From Candidatus Kutchimonas denitrificans (GTDB taxonomy: Bacteria > Gemmatimonadota > Gemmatimonadetes > Palauibacterales > KS3-K002), in contig JAACAK010000113.1 of assembly GCA_011774835.1 (NCBI GenBank), forward strand, positions 69,029 to 133,028: a DNA stretch of 64,000 nt, in the 5' to 3' direction. The position numbers were made by a program, and so were the translations under genes. Positions 58,937 through 64,000 of this stretch are shown in pieces (position 1 is the stretch's first letter; every line of letters begins with the position of its first letter). Under the pieces are notes generated by a model. The model was given only the letters and a program-made list of their open reading frames with translations. It did no database searches and was not told where the DNA came from.

Positions 58937-59245
58937 CCGCCGTGGGATCCTACGAGACCAGCCAGCTCACCAGCAGGTGACATAGGCAGGAGAGGATGAT
59001 CCGTCTGATCACGCGGGGCTCCTTTCGGGGTGATTCGAGCGCCGGGACGATCCGGCTGGGGCCGCGAGGGGACGAGGTTTTCGTCTTCGCGGGCAAGCGG
59101 TGTGCCGCGGGCGATGTGACTGCGAAGCCGCCTGCGCTGTGCTTCGGTCGCGCTCCTCGCGCCTCGACGCTGCGTCGGCCCCGTGTGACCTCGACACTTC
59201 CGTGTCTCATCGGGACGCGGGGGACCAAGCTGCAGGAGGTGTGAG
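58937..59245. other. 309-bp intergenic region, nothing clear
   Basis: The two overlapping ORFs in the track (59 kb, both strands) have shadow-like composition and no start signals. Short hairpins such as ACAC-TTCC-GTGT are present. AGGAGG near the right end belongs to the MBL gene. Confidence 0.5.
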
Positions 59246-60064
59246 TTGTTCCCGCCCGCCGTGAGCGCGGTTCACCTGGTGACGTTGCGGAGCCGGTTGC
59301 TCCGGCAGGGCGTTTGGGTCTACCGTGTGGGTCCGTGGCTCATCGACACCGGGCCGGCGCACGCGCGGCGGCAGCTGCTCGGGTGGTCGGGAAGTGCAGA
59401 GGCCGACGGCTGCCTGATCAGCCATGGCGACGAGGACCATGTGGGGAACGCCGGCGCGCTCCAGCGGCGCGGAATCGTCTTGCGGGCGCCACCGGAGGTA
59501 CTGGCCGAGCTGAACTGGACGCCGCGCCTGCCGCTCTACCGGCGCTGGGCCTGGGGAACGCCCGAGGCCGCCGATGTCCTGCCGCTCCACGGCCCGGTCG
59601 ACCGGGACGGCTGGCGCCTGGTTCCGATCCACACACCGGGCCACTCGGCCGATCATTTCGTCTACCACGAGCCGGAACGGGCCCTGGTCTTTTCGGCAGA
59701 CCTTTACGTCGCCGCTCGCGTCCCCGTCGCCCGACCTCGCGAGAACGTCGGCCGCCTGATCGACTCGCTCCGTCGCGTCCGCGAGCTCGAGCCCGAGATG
59801 CTGTTCTGCGCGCACCGCGGCCCGATCGACGATCCGGCCGCACGGCTGACCGCCAAGCTCGACTGGCTCGAGGAGCTGGTCGGTCGAGCCCGCGAACTGG
59901 CCGGTCGAGGGTGGGAAACGCGACGGATCGCACGCCGCCTGCTGGGCCGCGAGGGCGTGATTACCTGGGTGACGGGCGGCGAATACTCGAAGGCGAACCT
60001 GATCGAGGCGGCGCTGGCGGATAGCGGTTCTAACGGTCCTGGCACGGACATCGACACGATCTGA
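59246..60064 (+). CDS. MBL-fold metallo-hydrolase
   Basis: A 272-residue metallo-beta-lactamase-fold hydrolase. The first metal motif is SHGDEDHVG, that is HXDXDH, in which Asp replaces the second His (also known in ComEC-type proteins). The later ligands are TPGHSADH, FSADLYV and FCAHRGPI. The C-terminus is the winged-helix-like extension (TRRIARRLLGREGVITWVTG) seen in glyoxalase-II-like and LACTB2-like members. The TTG start at 59246 is supported by AGGAGGTG just upstream. Likely thioester or phosphodiester hydrolysis; substrate unknown. Confidence 0.85.
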   Translation: MFPPAVSAVHLVTLRSRLLRQGVWVYRVGPWLIDTGPAHARRQLLGWSGSAEADGCLISHGDEDHVGNAGALQRRGIVLRAPPEVLAELNWTPRLPLYRRWAWGTPEAADVLPLHGPVDRDGWRLVPIHTPGHSADHFVYHEPERALVFSADLYVAARVPVARPRENVGRLIDSLRRVRELEPEMLFCAHRGPIDDPAARLTAKLDWLEELVGRARELAGRGWETRRIARRLLGREGVITWVTGGEYSKANLIEAALADSGSNGPGTDIDTI

Positions 60065-60112
60065 ACCGCCGCGATCCTGCCGTCGCCGGCATCGAGCTCA
60101 ACGGAGGAGGCT

Positions 60113-60664
60113 ATGCGTACTCTCTTGTTCGTCGCGTGCTGCTGGCTCGTCGTCGGCGTCGGGGTAGTCGACGCCCAACACGAACAGCACCGCTCGCCCT
60201 ACGCCGATGAAGCGGCCAGCGAGATCGCATCGCTCTCGGCCAAAGAGGTCGAGGGGTTGCGCAACGGCGACGGGATGGGCTTGGCCCGGGCGGCGGAGCT
60301 CAACAGTTACCCGGGTCCCCGGCACGTCATCGACCTGGCCGACGAGCTGAGTCTCTCCGCCGAGCAGCGAGCCCGGGTGACGGAGATCTTCGACGCGATG
60401 CACGAGGCGGCGGTCCGCCTGGGCGCCGAGATCATCGAGGCCGAAGGCACAATGAGCCGACGGTTCGAGCATCGGCACATCGATCGGGCGGCGCTCGAGG
60501 AGCTAACCGAAAAGCTGGGCGCGCTCTACGGCGACCTTCGCAACGTTCACCTCGAGGCGCACCTGGCGGTGGCGGAGGTGCTCGATCCCGAGCAGATCGC
60601 GGAGTACGATCGATTGCGTGGTTACGCTGACCGGCGTGAAGAGATGGAGGACGGCGAGGGTTAA
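60113..60664 (+). CDS. Spy/CpxP-like periplasmic protein
   Basis: A 183-residue exported protein (signal FVACCWLVVGVGVVDA) with the all-helical Spy/CpxP pattern: LADELSLSAEQRARVTEIFD is a LTXXQ-like repeat, and LDPEQIAEYDRLRG the second. Relatives are periplasmic chaperones or stress sensors that respond to misfolded proteins or metals; several His residues near the N-terminus could bind metal. It is convergent with the next outer-membrane protein gene. Confidence 0.78.
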   Translation: MRTLLFVACCWLVVGVGVVDAQHEQHRSPYADEAASEIASLSAKEVEGLRNGDGMGLARAAELNSYPGPRHVIDLADELSLSAEQRARVTEIFDAMHEAAVRLGAEIIEAEGTMSRRFEHRHIDRAALEELTEKLGALYGDLRNVHLEAHLAVAEVLDPEQIAEYDRLRGYADRREEMEDGEG

Positions 60665-60675
60665 GCGTTCGCGGC

Positions 60676-61494
60676 TCAGCGGTCGCCCCGCCGTCCGAGG
60701 AACGACACGCCCAGGCTGCCGGAGCGCACGTCGCCCCCCGACTCGAGCCCGGCGACCCCGGTCGCGCGGGTCGAGGTGCCGTGCAGGTTGACGCCGATCC
60801 GGAAACTCTCGAAGTCGCCGTCACCGTTCCACTCCGCCAGCGCCAGGAACTCGAGCTGTGGGATCACCCGCCACGATCCGCCGATCCGAAACGCCCGGAA
60901 GTCGCCGGTGGTTCGGTAGTCGCCCTGAGCCGACAGGCTGAACCGCCCGGTCTCCGGTTCTCGGAACGTGACCGCGCCGACCACACGCTCGTCCAGCAGG
61001 GTGTCCCGGACGACCGGCGACCCGATGTCGCGCCAGGTGAGACCGAGGCTGAAGCCGGAGGGGGCGACGAACAGATAACCGAGGTCCCAGCTGCCGTCTG
61101 CGTCGCCCACCGTGCGCCACGTCCGGGTGACGCCGAACCCGTTCCCCCGAGTCGCCAGTCCCACCGACAGCGTGTAGCTGTCACCCTGCGGGGCGCGCCC
61201 CGGATCCCGGTACTCGTCGTGGCCGTACCCGAACCCGACGGGTCCCCACTGAAGGCCGATCAGATACTGGCCCGCCTTCCAGCTCCGATCTTCCGGACGG
61301 TCGAACGCGACGTGTCCGCCCAGCAGCGACGCGTTGAAATAGCCGGAGGCGGCCGGGTTCACCCAGAGGCCCGCCGCGTTCCCGTACTCGGAGACGAACC
61401 GGTACGTCTGCACGTCGGTCACCCGGTACTGGCCGGCCGCGGGCGTCGCGGTCAGCGTCAGGATGGCCAGTCCCAAGATTTTGGAGAATCGCAC
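60676..61494 (-). CDS. Predicted outer-membrane beta-barrel protein
   Basis: A 272-residue protein with a signal peptide (LGLAILTLTATPAAGQ) and a chain of short amphipathic strands with Trp and Tyr (YLIGLQWGPVGFGYGHDEYR, FSLGLTWRDIG), as in PorV/FadL-like barrels. No family can be named. I use a GTG at 61494 because it starts a compact signal peptide; the track's ATG at 61530 adds 12 residues and also has a plausible Shine-Dalgarno sequence. Divergent from the ccm operon. Confidence 0.65.
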   Translation of the reverse strand: MRFSKILGLAILTLTATPAAGQYRVTDVQTYRFVSEYGNAAGLWVNPAASGYFNASLLGGHVAFDRPEDRSWKAGQYLIGLQWGPVGFGYGHDEYRDPGRAPQGDSYTLSVGLATRGNGFGVTRTWRTVGDADGSWDLGYLFVAPSGFSLGLTWRDIGSPVVRDTLLDERVVGAVTFREPETGRFSLSAQGDYRTTGDFRAFRIGGSWRVIPQLEFLALAEWNGDGDFESFRIGVNLHGTSTRATGVAGLESGGDVRSGSLGVSFLGRRGDR

Positions 61495-61586
61495 CGGTCG
61501 GCAGCTCCCCCGCTGGTAACCACCCCCCATCCCGCCCCTATTCTGCGCCTTACGTCGCGAGGGGGCAAGGGAACCTCGTCCGGTCC

Positions 61587-61615
61587 TTGACCTGACCGGG
61601 CTGGTGAGGTATCAC
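61587..61615 (+). promoter_or_regulatory. ccm operon promoter
   Basis: TTGACC (61587-61592), a 17-nt spacer and TATCAC (61610-61615) lie 33 bp before the ccmA start codon, with AGGGAG as its ribosome binding site. Confidence 0.55.
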
Positions 61616-61648
61616 TTCGGGTTCAAAAACACGCCTCAAGGGAGTTGC

Positions 61649-62398
61649 ATGAATCATAGAGCACAGGCTGCCGGCTCGGACACCGGCCGCAGGGTGGTGG
61701 TCGAGGCCCGGGAGGTCAGCAAGCGGTACGCCCGCAACTGGGCCCTCAAGGCGGTGGACCTCCGGGTCGAGGGGGGTGAGCTGGTCTCGCTGCTGGGACC
61801 CAACGGTTCCGGGAAGAGCACGCTGCTGCGGGTTCTGACTGGCGTGACGCGTCCCACCTACGGCTCGGTCGAGCTGTTCGGCGCGCCGCCAAAGACCAGC
61901 AACGGAAAGCGTCAGCACCTCGGTGTGCTGCCGCCCCAGTCGTATTTGTACGGCGAGCTCACGGCTCTCGAGAACCTGAACTTCGCCGCCGTCATGTACG
62001 GCCTGAAGAGCCACGACGACGAGCTGGTCGAGGCCCTGGCCCACGTGGGGCTGGAGCAGGCGGCCGACCGGCAGGTCCGTACCTTCTCCAGCGGCATGCG
62101 CAAGCGGCTGGCGCTGGCCCGAGCGACGCTCCACGACCCGGAGCTCGTGCTGCTGGACGAGCCGTACGGCGCGCTGGACGTCGAGGGGATCGGGTGGGTG
62201 GACGCTTTCGTGGGCGAGCTTCGCGAGGCGGGCAAGACGCTGGTGATCGCCACCCACGAGATCGGCCGGGCGCTGGCGCTGTGCGATCGTGCGGTCTCGC
62301 TGCGCGGCGGCCGTGTGGTGTACGACGGCCCCACCTCCTCCTACGAGGGCGCCGTATCCGGCGCCACCGATTCGGTCCGGATGGAGGCGAAGCGCTGA
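61649..62398 (+). CDS. ccmA: Heme exporter ATP-binding protein CcmA
   Basis: A 249-residue ABC ATPase with LLGPNGSGKSTLL, FSSGMRKRLALARA and LVLLDEPYGALD. With CcmB and CcmC it drives release of heme-loaded CcmE in system I cytochrome c maturation. The ATG at 61649 has AGGGAG before it; the track start is 15 codons earlier. It overlaps ccmB by one base (TGATG). The assignment depends on its neighbours, since CcmA resembles many small exporter ATPases. Confidence 0.92.
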   Translation: MNHRAQAAGSDTGRRVVVEAREVSKRYARNWALKAVDLRVEGGELVSLLGPNGSGKSTLLRVLTGVTRPTYGSVELFGAPPKTSNGKRQHLGVLPPQSYLYGELTALENLNFAAVMYGLKSHDDELVEALAHVGLEQAADRQVRTFSSGMRKRLALARATLHDPELVLLDEPYGALDVEGIGWVDAFVGELREAGKTLVIATHEIGRALALCDRAVSLRGGRVVYDGPTSSYEGAVSGATDSVRMEAKR

Positions 62399-63102
62399 TG
62401 GGTGACGCCAGGCGGGCGCTGGCGCTGGTCCGCAAGGACCTGCTGACCGAGCGGCGGAGCAAGGCGGCGTTCAACGCCATGGCGTTCTTCGCCGCCATGG
62501 TGCTCTTCATCTTCAGCTTCGCACTGGGGCCCGACGCGCCAGGCATGGCCGCGGGCTCGGGACAGACGCTGCTGCAATATCTGTGGCCGGGTCTGCTCTG
62601 GGTGGCGATCTTCTTCACCGGGATCCTGGCCCTCAGTCGCTCGTTCCAGGTCGAGATGGAGAGCGGTGGCATGGAGGCGCTGCGGCTCTACCCCGGCGAC
62701 AAGAAGGCGATCTACGCCGGCAAGCTGGCCGCCAACCTGATCATCCTTGGGGCGATGGAGCTGATCCTGATCCCCGTCTCCGCCATCCTCTATAACATAG
62801 ACCTGATCGACAAGCTGCCGGCGCTGCTCGGTGTCGTCGCCCTCGGCAGCCTGGGGTTCGCCGCGGTGGGCACGTTCTACGCGGCGCTCACCGCGAACTT
62901 GCGGGCCCGCGACGTCATGTTGCCGGTGCTCCTCTTCCCGGTGCTGGTCCCGGTCATCGTGGCGGCGGTGAAGGCGACCACACTGGTTGTCCGCGGCGAC
63001 CTGATGGGCGAGCTTTGGACCTGGATCCGCATCCTGGGACTGATCGATCTGGTGCTGCTGACCGTCTGCACGCTCACCTTCGAGTTCGCGATCGAGGAGT
63101 AG
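62398..63102 (+). CDS. ccmB: Heme exporter permease CcmB
   Basis: A 234-residue membrane protein with six helices. VRKDLLTERRSKAAFNAM and the central SFQVEMESGGMEALRLYPGD are the CcmB signatures. It is the membrane partner of CcmA. The ATG at 62398 overlaps the ccmA stop; the track ORF includes out-of-frame ccmA sequence. Confidence 0.95.
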   Translation: MGDARRALALVRKDLLTERRSKAAFNAMAFFAAMVLFIFSFALGPDAPGMAAGSGQTLLQYLWPGLLWVAIFFTGILALSRSFQVEMESGGMEALRLYPGDKKAIYAGKLAANLIILGAMELILIPVSAILYNIDLIDKLPALLGVVALGSLGFAAVGTFYAALTANLRARDVMLPVLLFPVLVPVIVAAVKATTLVVRGDLMGELWTWIRILGLIDLVLLTVCTLTFEFAIEE

Positions 63103-63134
63103 ACGGTCAGAGCTTTCATAAGGAGGGCAAGCCC

Positions 63135-63815
63135 GTGACGGCTGACAAATTCGGTAAGATCTGCGGCATCGCCGCGCTCGTCCTGCTCGCTGTGGGACTC
63201 GCCACCGGCATGCTCGTCGCCCCTCGAGAGCGGATCATGGGGGACGTGTACCGCATCATGTTCGTCCACTTCCCCAGCTGGGTGGGTACTGCCGCCGGCT
63301 ACCTCACCGCGTTCGTTGCCAGCATCGCCTACATAAAGACCCGTGACTTCAAGTGGGATTACTGGGGCCAGGCGGGCGCCGAGGTCGGCCTGCTGTTCAA
63401 CGTGACCGGCCTGATCACCGGCGCGCTGTGGGGCCGGCCGACCTGGGGCGTCTACTGGACCTGGGACCCGCGGCTCACCACCACCGCGATCATGGCGATC
63501 ACCTTCGCCGGCTACCTGGTGCTGCGCGCGTTCATGGAGGACCCCGAGAGCCGGGCGCGCGCGGCGTCGCTGGTCGCGATCGTCGGCTTCGTGAACGTGC
63601 CGATCGTCTACTTCTCGGTCCGCTGGTGGCGCACGCTGCACCAGGTGCAGTCCAGTCCCGAGACCGTCGACCCGCAGATGGTCTGGCCGCTGCGCGCCAT
63701 GATGCTGGCCTTCCTGCTGCTCGGCGTGTTCATGATGACCCGACGCGTCATGCTCGCGCGCCTGCGCGGCGAGGAGGAAATGGAAATGGTGAGATTGGAG
63801 GTGGCACGTGACTAA
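63135..63815 (+). CDS. ccmC: Heme-handling protein CcmC
   Basis: A 226-residue six-helix membrane protein of the heme handling family. The tryptophan-rich WWD-type segment is present as WGRPTWGVYWTWDPRLTT, and the flanking histidines (VHFPSWV, WWRTLHQV) are the expected heme ligands. CcmC passes heme to CcmE. The GTG start at 63135 has AGGAGG upstream. Its end overlaps the next gene by 8 bp. Confidence 0.95.
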   Translation: MTADKFGKICGIAALVLLAVGLATGMLVAPRERIMGDVYRIMFVHFPSWVGTAAGYLTAFVASIAYIKTRDFKWDYWGQAGAEVGLLFNVTGLITGALWGRPTWGVYWTWDPRLTTTAIMAITFAGYLVLRAFMEDPESRARAASLVAIVGFVNVPIVYFSVRWWRTLHQVQSSPETVDPQMVWPLRAMMLAFLLLGVFMMTRRVMLARLRGEEEMEMVRLEVARD

Positions 63816-64000
63816 GACCGCAATCGTCGCCATCGTCGTCGGCCTGGCCGCCATCGCACTCGTCGTCTTCGCTGCCACCACCCGCGACATGAGCAACGCC
63901 GACTTCCTGATTGCCGCCTACGCCTCGGCGACCGTCATCCTGGTCATCTATATCGTGTCCCTGAGCAACCGGCTGAAGAAGGCGCAGGAAGCTAGAGGCG
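63808..64000 (+). CDS. CcmD-like small membrane protein, truncated by the window edge
   Basis: From a GTG at 63808 the frame stays open to the window edge (64 codons). It has two hydrophobic segments, the second followed by a basic stretch (SATVILVIYIVSLSNRLKKA). CcmD in system I is a short single-helix protein with a similar second segment (Y..., then Leu/Arg-rich helix), and the position after ccmC fits. The extra N-terminal helix is unusual, so this may be a variant CcmD or a fused start of the next ccm gene. Confidence 0.6.
   Translation, partial: MTKTAIVAIVVGLAAIALVVFAATTRDMSNADFLIAAYASATVILVIYIVSLSNRLKKAQEARG

Noticed and set aside
1-64000. tRNA genes, CRISPR arrays, insertion sequences or prophage
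   Set aside because: I looked for T-loop-like GTTCGA boxes, regularly spaced repeats, transposases and integrases and found only matches inside coding sequences or none. A dedicated scan (tRNAscan-SE, ISfinder) would be decisive.

Overview
The window is GC-rich, gene-dense bacterial chromosome. The mix of genes suggests Gemmatimonadota or a close relative: an ABC-2 permease fused to an M1 peptidase, an orphan ADOP-type FtsX permease, a DUF4173 / winged-helix / small membrane protein cluster, error-prone DnaE2, PilT, a LuxE/LuxC pair, and many Gram-negative lipoproteins and outer-membrane proteins. This assignment rests on remembered family distributions, not on a search. I saw no tRNA, rRNA, CRISPR array, phage or intact insertion sequence.

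Layout. 1-9.9 kb: partial SDR, CPBP protease, a metalloprotease-like lipoprotein, an ABC ATPase plus permease-peptidase, and a DUF4173 / regulator / membrane protein operon. 10-14.4 kb: dnaE2, carrying an in-frame palindromic insertion, and a trypsin-like lipoprotein. 15.1-27.3 kb: an electron-transfer island of two convergent operons. 27.6-35.6 kb: small lipoproteins, a UGA-containing SelW-like selenoprotein missed by the ORF track, an acidic-tailed repeat protein, LuxE/LuxC, EamA, a class V aminotransferase and an NlpC/P60 hydrolase. 35.6-42.3 kb: kinase-like lipoprotein, Omp85 barrel, a decayed nucleotide-transporter pseudogene, HtrA and a membrane protein. 42.3-53.8 kb: ADOP permease between G-rich inverted repeats, Ser/Thr kinase, HEXXH protein, inositol monophosphatase, trpS, MgtC, D-2-hydroxyacid dehydrogenase, PilT, DapA-like aldolase and DUF456. 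54-59 kb: housekeeping block purA, rpsP, rimM, trmD, rplS, rnhB. 59.2-64 kb: MBL hydrolase, Spy-like protein, outer-membrane protein, then ccmABC and a CcmD-like gene, the cytochrome c maturation genes needed by the heme proteins of the island.

The central system is the island. Operon A (+) encodes a four-heme cytochrome c, a nine-heme cytochrome, a normal Rieske protein and a b6-type cytochrome b with PEWY: a conventional quinol-oxidising core with multiheme acceptors. Operon B (-) encodes a Rieske-like protein, a second cytochrome b, a second nine-heme cytochrome, a 22-heme NapC-anchored cytochrome, an eight-heme cytochrome, a Tat-exported ferredoxin and NrfD. In B the Rieske homologue has lost all four [2Fe-2S] ligands but keeps both disulfide cysteines at identical spacing, and its cytochrome b lacks PEWY while keeping all four heme-b histidines. 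B therefore looks like a bc complex whose Qo site has been abandoned and whose b-heme chain has been joined to an Hmc/Qrc/Nrf-like module. I count 52 c-type heme sites in the island.
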